Positions 1 to 9,115 are shown, counted from the first letter of the stretch. The stretch is DNA of 64,000 nucleotides from Syntrophomonas sp. (GCA_016841425.1 JAENZE010000006.1:8362-72361); one strand, 5' to 3'. Notes: generated by a model not told the origin, from the letters alone. Translations and numbers: made by a program.

Positions 1-351
1 GTGCCTGTTGCCTGGCATCAGTCCTCGGTGCCTGTTGCCTGGCATCAGTCCTCTGTGCCTGTTGTCTGGTATCAGGCCTCGGTGCCTGTGGTCTGGTATC
101 AGGCCTCGGTGCCTGTGGTCTGGCATCAGTCCTCGGTGCCTGTGGTCTGGCATCAGGCCTCGGTGCCTGTGGTCTGGCATCAGGTCGCGGTGCCTGTTGT
201 CTGGCATCAGGTCTCGGTGCCTGTTGTCTGGTATCAGGCCTTGGTGCCTGTTGTCTGGTATCAGTCCTCGGTGCCTGTTGCCTGGCATCAGGTCTTGGTG
301 CCTGCGGTCTGGCATCAGGTCGCGGTGCCTGCGGTCTGGTATCAGGCTTCG
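1..351. repeat. 27-bp tandem repeat, about 13 copies, inside infB
   Basis: Thirteen head-to-tail 27-bp units, each close to gtgcctgttgcctggcatca plus seven bases on the plus strand, run from the window edge to about position 351 with point differences between units. The unit length is a multiple of three, so on the minus strand each copy adds nine residues (QAPRPDxRx) to the disordered linker of IF-2. The array may continue beyond position 1. Confidence 0.95.
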
Positions 352-631
352 ATGCCTGTTTGTCCGTGTCAGGAACTCTTTTTGGGGTGTCTGATTGTGG
401 CAGTTTATTGGCGCTGTGACCTTTTTGTTCCGGTGAGTATTGGGGTTCCTTCTTTTCATCAGTGCTAATAGTAGATTCAGACAATCTTTTTCTAACCCAT
501 TTAGCCTGAGTATCTTCCATAGTACTCATATGGTTTTTGACATTCATACCAAGTTCCTGCAAAATATCTACCATTTCTTTACTAGGTATTCCTATTTCTT
601 TAGCTAATTCATGTACTCTTATTTTTGCCAT
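1..631 (-). CDS. infB: Translation initiation factor IF-2, N-terminal part (cut by window edge)
   Basis: IF-2 is the GTPase that places initiator tRNA on the 30S subunit and joins the 50S. Only the N-terminal ~210 residues are in the window; the GTPase domain lies beyond position 1. The start MAKIRVHELAKEIGIPSKEM is the classic IF2_N helix-turn motif seen in Firmicutes. After about 90 residues the protein becomes a low-complexity linker of 9-residue repeats (type QAPRPDxRx) encoded by a 27-bp tandem DNA repeat (positions 1-351). The ATG at 631 follows a GGGGGTGG Shine-Dalgarno, and the gene overlaps the end of ylxQ by 13 bp, the usual arrangement of the nusA-infB operon. Open frames on the plus strand over the repeat are artefacts of its periodicity. 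Confidence 0.93.
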   Translation of the reverse strand, partial: MAKIRVHELAKEIGIPSKEMVDILQELGMNVKNHMSTMEDTQAKWVRKRLSESTISTDEKKEPQYSPEQKGHSANKLPQSDTPKRVPDTDKQASKPDTRPQAPRPDARPQAPRPDARQQAPRTDTRQQAPRPDTRQQAPRPDARQQAPRPDARPQAPRPDARPQAPRTDARPQAPRPDTRPQAPRPDTRQQAQRTDARQQAPRTDARQQA

Positions 632-963
632 TCAACCACCCCCGTGCTTATTACCTTTTCTCCCACTGCTGCATAATTCTTTAATATAGTGGCAGCCATG
701 TTTTCATCATTTATAGTAACGGCAACTCTGTACGCTTTTCCCACACAATTACCGAGCTCATTCTTATCTCCATAAACTAACCAGGGTATACGGTTTTTCC
801 CGCATAACTTGATCAGCGTTTCTCCAGTTTTTTCCGATATATCGCTGCTGATTACTAATAATTTTGCCCTGTTCCTTATCAGACTGGTTTTAGCGGCCAG
901 AGTACCTGACGATGCTTTTCCAGCTTTTTGGGCAAAACCTATTATACTATTAACTTTTTTCAA
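619..963 (-). CDS. ylxQ: L7Ae-family ribosomal protein YlxQ
   Basis: A 114-residue protein of the L7Ae/L30e/S12e/Gadd45 family, which binds kink-turn RNA. The opening (IIGFAQKAGKASSGT) and the central LLVISSDISEKTGETL stretch are typical of YlxQ. Its exact role on the ribosome is not settled. It lies between ylxR (13-bp gap or less) and infB, overlapping infB by 13 bp, which supports translational coupling inside the rimP-nusA-infB operon. The start is a TTG at 963 followed by two lysine codons; a weak AAGG lies about ten bases upstream. Confidence 0.88.
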   Translation of the reverse strand: MKKVNSIIGFAQKAGKASSGTLAAKTSLIRNRAKLLVISSDISEKTGETLIKLCGKNRIPWLVYGDKNELGNCVGKAYRVAVTINDENMAATILKNYAAVGEKVISTGVVEWQK

Positions 964-975
964 TTTATCACAACC

Positions 976-1251
976 TTAAGAAGAAATACTTTGAATTTGT
1001 TTTTCAATATGACTAATAATATCACCTGGTATGCTTCTATCTAAAGCTTTTTCCAAACCTTTACTTTTAATAGCTTTTTTAAAACAATCCAGTTCAGCAC
1101 ACATGTATGCTCCCCTACCTGGCTTTTTCCCATGTGTATCTAACTCAATATCTCCCTGGGGAGTTCTAACTATCCGGATTAGATCTTTCTTATTTTTCAT
1201 GTTCCGGCAGCCAATACACATTCGCTGAGGAATTTTACGCATTTTCCCCAT
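976..1251 (-). CDS. ylxR: YlxR family RNA-binding protein (DUF448)
   Basis: A 91-residue basic protein with the DUF448 signature: [12 protein letters not shown] near the start, then [13 protein letters not shown] and [11 protein letters not shown]. The two Cys-rich patches and the GRGAY loop are hallmarks of YlxR, proposed to bind RNA and, in some bacteria, RNase P. I place the start at the ATG at 1251 because AGGAG sits seven bases upstream; an in-frame ATG at 1275 lacks such a site and would lengthen the overlap with nusA from 17 to 41 bp. It is the third gene of the rimP-nusA-ylxR-ylxQ-infB operon. Confidence 0.9.
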   Translation of the reverse strand: MGKMRKIPQRMCIGCRNMKNKKDLIRIVRTPQGDIELDTHGKKPGRGAYMCAELDCFKKAIKSKGLEKALDRSIPGDIISHIEKQIQSISS

Positions 1252-2404
1252 CTTCAGTCTCCTCTGCTTCGTCATCCGCAGCTAAACCACTAACTTTCAA
1301 AGCTTCCGACAGTGCTGCTGAGAATTCCTGGTCAGGCGCATCTGGCCATACCAAATTGCTGGCATTATCTTCAATAAACTGGCTTTCGCTCTTGATATCC
1401 ACTTTCCAACCGGTCAATTTAGCTGCCAGCCGGGCGTTCTGTCCTTCCTTGCCTATAGCCAGGGACAACTGATAGTCAGGAACTACAACCGTAGCTATTT
1501 TGTCCTCTTCATTAATAAACACCCGATCAACTTTTGAAGGGCTCAATGCATTGGCGATAAAGTGTTCAGGTGATTTATCATATTTAATAATATCTATCTT
1601 CTCTCCCCCAAGTTCAGCCACTATATTCTGTACCCTTATCCCCCGTGGTCCTACACATGCTCCAACTGAGTCTATCTTTTCCTCAAGAGAATGCACTGAT
1701 ATTTTGGAGCGAGCTCCTGCTTCTCTGGCTATTGATTTTATCTCAACGATGCCGTCATAGATTTCAGGTACTTCCAGTTCGAACAAGCGCCGTAAAAAAT
1801 GAGGATGAGATCTGGACAAGAATATGTTAGGCCCCTTAGATGTGTTTTTAACTTCATATATATATGCCTTGACCCTCTGGCCAAGCTCATATCTTTCTCC
1901 GCCTATCTGATCAGGAGGCAGCATAATGCCTTCAGTCCTCCCCAGACTTACATAAACTGTTTTACTCTCTATGCGCTGAACAGTTCCGGTTACTACCTCA
2001 CCTTCTCGATCTAAAAATTCTTCATAAATCAGACTGCGTTCTGCTTCTCTTAATTTTTGAATAACAACCTGCTTAGCAGTCTGTGCGGCAATGCGGCCGA
2101 AATTGGAAGGGGTTATTTCAACATATACCAGATCATCAATTTGGCAATCCGGGTATAATTCCCGGGCTTCTTCCAAATCAGCTTCCAATCGATTATCATT
2201 CACCTGTTCAACTACTTTTTTCTGAGAAAATACCCTTACTGCACCTGTTAATTCATCAATATCGACATTAACACTCTGGGCAATCCCAAAATTCTTTTTG
2301 TAGGCGGTATTTAGCGCAGATTTAATAGCATCTATTAGAGCAGCTTTTGGTATTCCGCGATCTTTTTCGATTTCATTTAATGCTTGAATAAGCTCACTAG
2401 ACAA
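1235..2404 (-). CDS. nusA: Transcription termination/antitermination protein NusA
   Basis: A 389-residue NusA that binds RNA polymerase and nascent RNA to control pausing, intrinsic termination and antitermination. Domains in order: N-terminal polymerase-binding domain (residues ~1-125), S1 domain (~130-200, [18 protein letters not shown]), KH1 (~230-275, containing [12 protein letters not shown]) and KH2 (~300-345, containing [19 protein letters not shown]). The length matches the short Firmicute form without the E. coli acidic repeats, and the tail is acidic. It sits 14 bp after rimP and overlaps ylxR. Because NusA affects hairpin termination, the hairpin upstream of this operon could be a feedback site (inference). 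Confidence 0.97.
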   Translation of the reverse strand: MSSELIQALNEIEKDRGIPKAALIDAIKSALNTAYKKNFGIAQSVNVDIDELTGAVRVFSQKKVVEQVNDNRLEADLEEARELYPDCQIDDLVYVEITPSNFGRIAAQTAKQVVIQKLREAERSLIYEEFLDREGEVVTGTVQRIESKTVYVSLGRTEGIMLPPDQIGGERYELGQRVKAYIYEVKNTSKGPNIFLSRSHPHFLRRLFELEVPEIYDGIVEIKSIAREAGARSKISVHSLEEKIDSVGACVGPRGIRVQNIVAELGGEKIDIIKYDKSPEHFIANALSPSKVDRVFINEEDKIATVVVPDYQLSLAIGKEGQNARLAAKLTGWKVDIKSESQFIEDNASNLVWPDAPDQEFSAALSEALKVSGLAADDEAEETEDGENA

Positions 2405-2418
2405 TATTCTTCCTCCTC

Positions 2419-2871
2419 TTATTCATCTGGTTTCAACCTGACCACCGATATAAATTCAAATGGTATATCTATAATCTTATCCAGGTTTTTTATGCTTAGA
2501 GCCTCCTTTTGATAGCCCACTAAAACACCTGCTAGTTTTCGAGGCCCATCATATCCCTTGAGGGTTTTAACGTCTATTTCCTGCCCCATAAACCTGATAA
2601 AATCTTTTTCCTTTTTTATTATCCTATCTAGTCCAGGTGAAGAAACTTCCATATGGTCGTAATACAACTCTTCTTCATCAACTAAACTTTTTATGGTTCT
2701 TGATGCATCTGCACAAGTGTCGAGATTAACCCCGGTATCTTGGTCGATGTATATCCTGAGTATCTGACCTTCGCTTTCTTTACGGTATTCAACATCAACC
2801 AGCTCTATATGTATTGCGGCTAATCTTTTTTCAATTTCTTCTATTATGGTCTGCAGGTTATTTTGTCCCAC
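2419..2871 (-). CDS. rimP: Ribosome maturation factor RimP
   Basis: About 150 residues of the YlxS/RimP family, needed for maturation of the 30S subunit. Recognisable stretches are LVDVEYRKE near the start, LRIYIDQDTGVNLDTCADASR, and EVSSPGLDRIIKKEKDFIRF with the conserved SPG(L)(D/E)R motif, followed by an SH3-like C-terminal half. A GTG at 2871 preceded at six bases by GGGGGTG gives an N-terminus similar to other RimPs; a TTG at 2886 is the alternative. It is the first gene of the nusA operon, with a promoter and attenuator-like hairpin just upstream. Confidence 0.93.
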   Translation of the reverse strand: MGQNNLQTIIEEIEKRLAAIHIELVDVEYRKESEGQILRIYIDQDTGVNLDTCADASRTIKSLVDEEELYYDHMEVSSPGLDRIIKKEKDFIRFMGQEIDVKTLKGYDGPRKLAGVLVGYQKEALSIKNLDKIIDIPFEFISVVRLKPDE

Positions 2872-2910
2872 ATCCTGCACCCCCAATCATACATGCTAGA
2901 TATAACAATA

Positions 2911-2935
2911 GAAAAAGTGGGTGCAGACCCACTTT
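2911..2935 (-). terminator. Attenuator-like hairpin in the rimP-nusA-infB leader
   Basis: On the minus strand an 8-bp perfect stem (AAAGTGGG / CCCACTTT) with a six-base loop ends in a run of T residues, the form of an intrinsic terminator. It lies between the promoter at 2965-2992 and the rimP start, so it can act as a premature terminator in the leader and also stop read-through from polC. Leaders with such hairpins upstream of rimP-nusA operons are known in Firmicutes. Confidence 0.8.
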
Positions 2936-2964
2936 GCCGTAGAGTATTACTAAAACTCTTTCTG

Positions 2965-2992
2965 ATTATACCATAACCGTACGATAACGCAA
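2965..2992 (-). promoter_or_regulatory. SigA-type promoter for the rimP-nusA-infB operon
   Basis: Minus strand TTGCGT (2987-2992), 16 bases, then a perfect TATAAT (2965-2970) with an upstream TGG resembling an extended -10. The transcript would start near 2958, pass a small hairpin (AGAGT...ACTCT), then the terminator-like hairpin at 2911-2935 and reach rimP after about 90 bases. It sits in the gap between polC and rimP. Confidence 0.75.
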
Positions 2993-3027
2993 ATATATTC
3001 AGCGTTTTACTTGATAAAAATATATCT

Positions 3028-6000
3028 CTAGCCAAATAGACTGATCTGAGTTGTTTCAGGCAAATTCTTGAAGCATTCGTACTCCCTTAGAATAGCCATA
3101 GCTGTTTTATTCAAATGGGTTCTGGCCTGAAACTCTTCAATTGAGACAAAGGGCTTGTTCAGGCGTGCTTCGATTACACCCAGTGCTGCGCTATTGCCTA
3201 CATTGGGCAGAGCGCATATAGGCAGCAGCAGTCCGTCTTGATAAACCTTGAATTTAACGGCATCGGATTCATAAATATCAACTGGATAAAACTTAAACCC
3301 ACGTGCATACATCTCCATAGCCAGCTCCAGTATGGTTATCAATTTCTTATCCTTCTGAGTAGCAGAATTTCCCATCTTATCGATTTCCTTAATCTTTTTC
3401 CGTACTGATTGATATCCATCCAGGACAGTGCGGGCATCAAAGTCTTCTGCCCTGATACTAAAAAAGCTGGCATAGAATGGGAGTGGAAAGTTTACTTTGA
3501 AATAGGCTATGCGAAATGCCATAGTTACATAGGCAACCGCATGTGCCCTCGGAAACATATATTTAATTTTTTGACAGGATTTTATATACCATTCTGGTAC
3601 CTGGCATTGCTCCATTATGGGTATATCTTGTTCTCCCAGGCCTTTGCCTTTACGTACTCTCTCCATAATATTAAAAGACTGCTTTTTGTCTACTCCGCAA
3701 TTAATCAGGTAAGTCATTATATCGTCTCTAGTGCATATAACCTGGTTCAGGTCCGAGATACCATTTTCAATCAGATCCTGAGCGTTATTAAGCCATACAT
3801 CTGTGCCATGGGAAAGGCCGCTTATACGGACTAACTCCGCAAAGGTATTGGGGCGGGTAGCTTCCAGCATCTGTCTGACAAAACGAGTTCCAAACTCGGG
3901 TATACCAAAGGTTCCTACCGGGGAGTCAATATCTTCTTCTTTTATTCCCAATATAGATACTTCTGAGAATATTTTCATGGTATCCGGGTCATCCAATCTG
4001 ATATCTGCTGCTTTTACCCCGGTGAGCTGTTCTAGTTCTCTGATTACCGTAGGATCATCATGTCCTAGTATATCAAGTTTAACCAGTTGATCTCCGATAG
4101 CGTGGTATTCAAAATGAGTCGTAACAACACCAGAATCTTTATTGTCAGCCGGATGCTGCAAGGGAGTGAATTCATGAATATCCTTGCCTTTGGGCACCAC
4201 GATCAAACCTCCGGGATGCTGTCCAGTCGTTCTTCTAACTCCAGTTATACCTTTTACCAAGCGTTTAATTTCGGAGTTTTTAGTATTCAACTCATATTGC
4301 TCTATATACTTTTTCACAAATCCAAAGGCAGTTTTTTCGGCGATAGTTGAAATAGTCCCGGCCCGAAAGACATTTTCACTACCAAACAACTCTTCTACAT
4401 AATGATGCGCCTGCATCTGATAATCCCCGGAAAAATTAAGATCTATATCGGGGACTTTGTCTCCTTCGAATCCCAGGAAGGTCTCAAATGGTATATTAAA
4501 GCCTTCTTTATGCATAGGCTCACCGCAGGTGCATCTAAGCACAGGAAGATCTACCCCGCATTCTGCAGTTTTATCAACCTCGAAGATACTGCGGTGACAC
4601 GATCTGCACAGCAGGTGAGGCTGAAGCGGATTAACCTCAGTGATACCTGTTAAATAGGCCACCAGGGAAGAACCTACAGACCCTCTGGAACCAACCAGGT
4701 ATCCATCCTGGTTGGATTTCTGTACCAGTTTATGGGCAATTAGATATAAAACGCTGAAGCCATGTTCAGTAATGGAATGAAGTTCATGTTTTATCCGCTC
4801 TTCAACGATATCTGGCAGCATATCTCCATAGAGTTCATGAGCTCTTTTCCAGGTTAAGGCGGTGACCTCATCAGCTGCGGTATCAATCTGAGGTGGATAA
4901 AAACCATCTGGAACCGGCTTAATTAGGTCTATCATATTATTAATTTGTCCGGGAAATTCTATTACTACTGCTCTAGCATCCTCGGTACCTAAATATGAGA
5001 ATTCCGCCAGCATTTCGTCAGTACTCTTAAAATACAGGGCAGATTCAGATTCCAGGTCCTCATAACCCTGTCCAGCCTGGATTATAGTTCGAAATATTTC
5101 GTCTTCCGGATCCAGATAATGTACATCACCGGTGGCAATGACCGGCTTATTTAGTCTTTTGCCCAGATCTACTATGAATCGGTTTATGTTTTGTAGTTGT
5201 TCTATTCGCTGCAGCTTATCCTCTCGAATCAAGAATTCATTATTAGCTATCGGTTGAATTTCCAAATAATCATAAAAGCCGGCGATATTTATTATCTCGT
5301 CATCCTTTTTTCCGTTTAGTATCCCTTGATAAAGTTCTCCGGCTTGACAGGCACTTCCAACCAGTATTCCTTCACGATACTCCTGTAAAAGCTGCCTGGG
5401 AATTTTGGGATGCCGGTAAAAATGGTCCAGGTAAGAGAGACTTACCAGATGGTACAGATTCTTCAGCCCAGTAGAGTTCTGGGCCAGCAGTATGATATGA
5501 TAAGGCTTTTCCCTCTTATCGGTTTCAACCAGATACCCTTCCAATCCATAGATAACTTTAATTCCATGTTCCCGAGAGGCATAGTAGGCATCGGGGAAAG
5601 CCTGGACTCCACCATGATCGGTAATGGCAATAGCAGGATGTTTCCATTGTGCAGCTCTTTTAATCAATTTTTTTACATCAGCCAGTCCATCCATGGCGCT
5701 CATCTTAGTATGGGCATGAAATTCTATTCTTTTTGATTCACTGCTGTCAACGCGTCCCGAATTCGATAAGATTATGTAAGAATCCATAAATAGTGCCAGT
5801 TCCTTGACAAAATTGTCAAAGCGCACGCTGCCAATAATCTTTACCCAGTTCCCAATATTCAGTTCATCTTCCTGTTTAGTTTTCACGAATGTCTTAACGA
5901 TAAGACTATCCGTATAATCGGTTAGATAATAATTAATAATATACCTGCCGTCTCTTAAGAGAGTGTATTCCTTATCCCATATTTCTCCTTCAATTGCTGC

Positions 6001-6663
6001 TGATGGCATGCCTTCTTCAATATCCGTAATTCTGGTTACTTCTTTATTCTCGATTTGCTTCTTGGACCATTTTCGGTCGGCTTTTTTTCTAGGCCTGTGG
6101 CCTGCTCTCTGATCATCAGCTACGTCCAGCAGTTCCAAAGGCTTTCGGATTATACCACCATCCATAACCTGCTCCGTAACAGTGATATGTTTTTCTTCCC
6201 ATAATGCTCTTACTAAAATCTGCAGCCGATAATGGGTCCAGAACCACTGCGAAATACTATCACAGAGGTGGTTTTCCAGCATACATCGGTACATATTCTC
6301 CTCATCAGCCACTACATCTATCCCGGTGGACCTGATCCTCCATTTTATATGGTTGGAGGGATAAGACTCATGGGTGGAAAGCTCCTCCTGACATTTATTA
6401 ATAATACTCTCTATATGATGCAGAGGATATGGATAAGAAGGCACAATGTCCAGGCTGACGAGGAAATCCCATTTTTCGAGCAGCTCCTCGATAGTCTGGT
6501 TTATAACAGAGGTTGGAAGAGGTTGTTCAATATCAACAAATAACCTCCACAATTTAGATTGGGGGCTTATTTCTAATCTACTAATAGAAGAATTCTTCCA
6601 GAATGCGGCTAAAGAATGGTCAAGGTAATTATGTAAAATAAAATAAAAGTCCCGATTCAGCAT
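3028..6663 (-). CDS. polC: PolC-type DNA polymerase III alpha subunit without the embedded exonuclease
   Basis: The main replicative polymerase of low-GC Gram-positives. At 1211 residues it is ~225 shorter than B. subtilis PolC (1437). Domains: N-terminal region (1-~200), OB fold (~215-300), PHP domain (~315-480; FHAHTKMSAMDG, ITDHGG), finger/palm with zinc-binding Cys cluster (LLCRSCH...LRCTCG), GSRGSVGSSLVAYLTGITEVNP, and the catalytic PDIDLNFSG. The 3'-5' exonuclease normally inserted inside PHP is absent: residues ~375-390 run straight from VIYGLEGYLVETDKREKP to YHIILLAQNSTGLKNL, exactly where the DEDD exonuclease (DxETTG motif) should sit. The frame is continuous, so this is a clean domain loss, not a frameshift. 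Proofreading must then come from a separate DnaQ-like protein (inference). Confidence 0.96.
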   Translation of the reverse strand: MLNRDFYFILHNYLDHSLAAFWKNSSISRLEISPQSKLWRLFVDIEQPLPTSVINQTIEELLEKWDFLVSLDIVPSYPYPLHHIESIINKCQEELSTHESYPSNHIKWRIRSTGIDVVADEENMYRCMLENHLCDSISQWFWTHYRLQILVRALWEEKHITVTEQVMDGGIIRKPLELLDVADDQRAGHRPRKKADRKWSKKQIENKEVTRITDIEEGMPSAAIEGEIWDKEYTLLRDGRYIINYYLTDYTDSLIVKTFVKTKQEDELNIGNWVKIIGSVRFDNFVKELALFMDSYIILSNSGRVDSSESKRIEFHAHTKMSAMDGLADVKKLIKRAAQWKHPAIAITDHGGVQAFPDAYYASREHGIKVIYGLEGYLVETDKREKPYHIILLAQNSTGLKNLYHLVSLSYLDHFYRHPKIPRQLLQEYREGILVGSACQAGELYQGILNGKKDDEIINIAGFYDYLEIQPIANNEFLIREDKLQRIEQLQNINRFIVDLGKRLNKPVIATGDVHYLDPEDEIFRTIIQAGQGYEDLESESALYFKSTDEMLAEFSYLGTEDARAVVIEFPGQINNMIDLIKPVPDGFYPPQIDTAADEVTALTWKRAHELYGDMLPDIVEERIKHELHSITEHGFSVLYLIAHKLVQKSNQDGYLVGSRGSVGSSLVAYLTGITEVNPLQPHLLCRSCHRSIFEVDKTAECGVDLPVLRCTCGEPMHKEGFNIPFETFLGFEGDKVPDIDLNFSGDYQMQAHHYVEELFGSENVFRAGTISTIAEKTAFGFVKKYIEQYELNTKNSEIKRLVKGITGVRRTTGQHPGGLIVVPKGKDIHEFTPLQHPADNKDSGVVTTHFEYHAIGDQLVKLDILGHDDPTVIRELEQLTGVKAADIRLDDPDTMKIFSEVSILGIKEEDIDSPVGTFGIPEFGTRFVRQMLEATRPNTFAELVRISGLSHGTDVWLNNAQDLIENGISDLNQVICTRDDIMTYLINCGVDKKQSFNIMERVRKGKGLGEQDIPIMEQCQVPEWYIKSCQKIKYMFPRAHAVAYVTMAFRIAYFKVNFPLPFYASFFSIRAEDFDARTVLDGYQSVRKKIKEIDKMGNSATQKDKKLITILELAMEMYARGFKFYPVDIYESDAVKFKVYQDGLLLPICALPNVGNSAALGVIEARLNKPFVSIEEFQARTHLNKTAMAILREYECFKNLPETTQISLFG

Positions 6664-6683
6664 ATTCGCCTCCCCATAGCCAG

Positions 6684-7361
6684 TTAATTCAGTCTCTCGA
6701 TAGTACGCAGACCTTTCAGAACAGATAGTTCATCCATCACCTGATCGACTGAAAGGCTGGATGGAATTTGGAGAAGCAGCTCAATCTCCAGATAATTATT
6801 TTCAACCTGGGTTAGCTGGATATTTTTAATGAGTACACATAAATCTCCCAGGATAGAACCTATGGCTCCAACCTGACCCGGTTTGTCTTCCACCAGTAAT
6901 ACAATACCCTTAAATTCCCGGCTTCCAGTAAATCGAGCTTCAAATTTAATAAAATAGATCAAGACAAATAAAATTAATATAGTTGTAGCTATAGCCGGTA
7001 TATATAGTCCCGAGCCCACGGCTAATCCTATACAAGCTACAACCCAAAGCCCAGCCGCAGTAGTGAGTCCTTGAACCGATGCCCCTTCTCTCATTATTGT
7101 ACCAGCGCCCAGAAACCCGATACCGCTGATAACCTGGGCTGCAATACGCCCCGGGTCAGCATTGACTGTCTGATAATACTGCAGGTAAATATCAATTGAT
7201 ACTATCATAGCCAGAGCGGAACCTATACATACCAGGGTGTAAGTTCTTAACCCGGCTGGACGACTCAGGCTCTCCCGCTCCAGACCGATTAAACCACCCA
7301 GAACACCTGCCAGAGCTAATTTAAATATTATTTCATAAATAAGCATCCGTAAAATGCACAT
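6684..7361 (-). CDS. MgtC/SapB family membrane protein
   Basis: A 225-residue inner-membrane protein of the MgtC family. The signature GGLIGLERESLSRPAGLRTYTLVCIGSALAMI opens the protein, followed by GISGIGFLGAGTIMREG-like sequence (VISGIGFLGAGTIMREGASVQGLTTAAGLW) and four to five hydrophobic segments; the last ~75 residues form a soluble ACT-like domain (KGIVLLVEDKPGQVGAIGSIL). Members affect magnesium-limited growth and ATP homeostasis in pathogens; the role here is unknown. It lies 20 bp before polC and 41 bp after proS, so it is probably co-transcribed with them. The first ATG at 7361 has its G-rich site too close; the ATG five codons later is possible. Confidence 0.88.
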   Translation of the reverse strand: MCILRMLIYEIIFKLALAGVLGGLIGLERESLSRPAGLRTYTLVCIGSALAMIVSIDIYLQYYQTVNADPGRIAAQVISGIGFLGAGTIMREGASVQGLTTAAGLWVVACIGLAVGSGLYIPAIATTILILFVLIYFIKFEARFTGSREFKGIVLLVEDKPGQVGAIGSILGDLCVLIKNIQLTQVENNYLEIELLLQIPSSLSVDQVMDELSVLKGLRTIERLN

Positions 7362-7402
7362 CCCCTGTTTTTATATTATATCGAGAGGTAAGCTGTTTTT
7401 CG

Positions 7403-9115
7403 TTATTCTTTAATATTTAATATATCCTCGACCTGTGAAACTGCTTCCTCAATGGCCACCAAAAAGACTTCCTTCTCCCATCTTTTCTTTATTTCTACCT
7501 TATTGTCCTGCAAAGCTTTTGGGCCTATGGTGATACGTACTGGAATTCCTGTTAAATCTGCATCTTTAAATTTTACTCCAGCCCTTTCATCACGGTCATC
7601 CAGGATTACCTCCAGGCCTTTTTCCGCCAGCTGTTCATATAAACTGCAAGCTGCCTCCATCTGCTCACTTTTTTTAGCGTTTACTGGGACAATGATCACT
7701 TGATAGGGTGCTATCGGTATAGGCCATATTATTCCGTCCTCGTCACTATTTTGCTCTACCGAAGCAGCCATTGTCCTTGATACACCTATGCCATAACACC
7801 CCATAACAAAAGGACGTTCCTGACCGGCACTGTCCAAAAAGGTAGCTTTCATAGCCTGGGAGTATTTAGTGCCCAGCTTAAATATGTGTCCAACTTCGAT
7901 CCCCCTGGTAGTACCAACCAGGCCTTCACAAACGGGACATCTATCGCCCTCAACCGCGTTTCTCAAGTCAACAATCATCTCTGGTACAAAATCCCGACCC
8001 AGGTTGGCATTTATCAGGTGATAGGAGTCTTCATTCGCTCCACAGACGAAATTTTTCATTTCTGCAATTTCCAAATCAGCATAGATTTTGAATTCAGCTC
8101 CCACGGGGCCCAGTGATCCCACACTGACTCCCAGTACCTGACGGACCTGGCTCTCATCGGCTATAAGCAGATTATTGCAGCCTAAGAGGTTTTTTAGCTT
8201 AATCTCATTCAATTCACGATCACCGCGAACTACAGCTCCGATATATTGCCCATCTGCCCAATATATCAGAGTTTTAGCAATATTATGTACGGGCACGTCC
8301 AGCTCCCGCATAACGTCTTCTACCGTTCTTACTCCAGGTGTGTACACCTTTTCCAGAGGTTCCAGGGCTGCACTCTCCCCTTCTGAGGACTTGTCTGCCA
8401 AGCACACTGCCTTTTCAACATTGGCGGCATAGTTACAATTATCGCAGTAAACAATCTCCGCTTCACCCGTATCAGCCAGAACCATAAATTCATGACTTTC
8501 ATTGCCGCCAATAGCGCCGCTATCAGCTTCAACTACTCGGTATTTAAGATTCAGCCTTTGAAAGATGCGATTGTATGCTTCATACATCTTGTTATAAGAA
8601 ATACCCAACCCATCTTCATCAATGTCAAAAGAATAGAGGTCTTTCATAATAAACTCTCTGCCTCTCATCAATCCAAACCTGGGTCTTATCTCATCCCGAT
8701 ATTTATTCTGAATCTGATAGAGCAGTAAAGGAAGATCTCGATAGGAATGCACATCCTGATTGACCAGGGTAGTAATAATCTCTTCGTGGGTGGGGCCCAG
8801 GGCAAAGGGTCGATTATGGCGGTCCTTAAGACGGAACATCTCATCTCCATATACATCCCATCTTCCTGATTCCTGCCACAGCTCGGCTGGCTGTATGATA
8901 GGCATGAGTAATTCCTGACCGCCCGCTCTATCCATCTCTTCCCTCACGATGTTCATTATCTTTTTTAACACCCGAAAGGCCAGAGGAAGATATGAATAAA
9001 CCCCTCCACTGGTTTTACGTATGAATCCAGCCCGCAGCAGCAGTTGATGGCTCACAATCTCAGCATCACTAGGCACCTCACGCAGAGTTGGATTAAACAT
9101 TTCCGATGACTTCAA
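7403..9115 (-). CDS. proS: Prolyl-tRNA synthetase (bacterial type with editing insertion)
   Basis: Class II aminoacyl-tRNA synthetase that charges tRNA-Pro, 570 residues, the length of the bacterial form carrying an INS editing domain between motifs 2 and 3 (~225-390). Visible marks are LREVPSDAEIVSHQLLLRAGFIRKTSGGVYSYLPLA, motif 2 around RDEIRPRFGLMRGREFIMKD, motif 3 near FVMGCYGIGVSRTMAA and a C-terminal anticodon-binding domain. The start is the TTG at 9115: AGGAGG lies seven bases upstream and the N-terminus then matches other ProS proteins. A 270-nt structured leader with its own promoter precedes the gene, suggesting regulation in the untranslated region. Confidence 0.97.
   Translation of the reverse strand: MKSSEMFNPTLREVPSDAEIVSHQLLLRAGFIRKTSGGVYSYLPLAFRVLKKIMNIVREEMDRAGGQELLMPIIQPAELWQESGRWDVYGDEMFRLKDRHNRPFALGPTHEEIITTLVNQDVHSYRDLPLLLYQIQNKYRDEIRPRFGLMRGREFIMKDLYSFDIDEDGLGISYNKMYEAYNRIFQRLNLKYRVVEADSGAIGGNESHEFMVLADTGEAEIVYCDNCNYAANVEKAVCLADKSSEGESAALEPLEKVYTPGVRTVEDVMRELDVPVHNIAKTLIYWADGQYIGAVVRGDRELNEIKLKNLLGCNNLLIADESQVRQVLGVSVGSLGPVGAEFKIYADLEIAEMKNFVCGANEDSYHLINANLGRDFVPEMIVDLRNAVEGDRCPVCEGLVGTTRGIEVGHIFKLGTKYSQAMKATFLDSAGQERPFVMGCYGIGVSRTMAASVEQNSDEDGIIWPIPIAPYQVIIVPVNAKKSEQMEAACSLYEQLAEKGLEVILDDRDERAGVKFKDADLTGIPVRITIGPKALQDNKVEIKKRWEKEVFLVAIEEAVSQVEDILNIKE

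Noticed and set aside
1-468. Two long plus-strand frames of 155 and 128 residues with VPVVWHQ- and CLLSGIRP-type repeats
   Set aside because: They are shadows of the 27-bp repeat in infB; both have the repeat period, no ribosome site, and the minus-strand frame is a recognisable IF-2.
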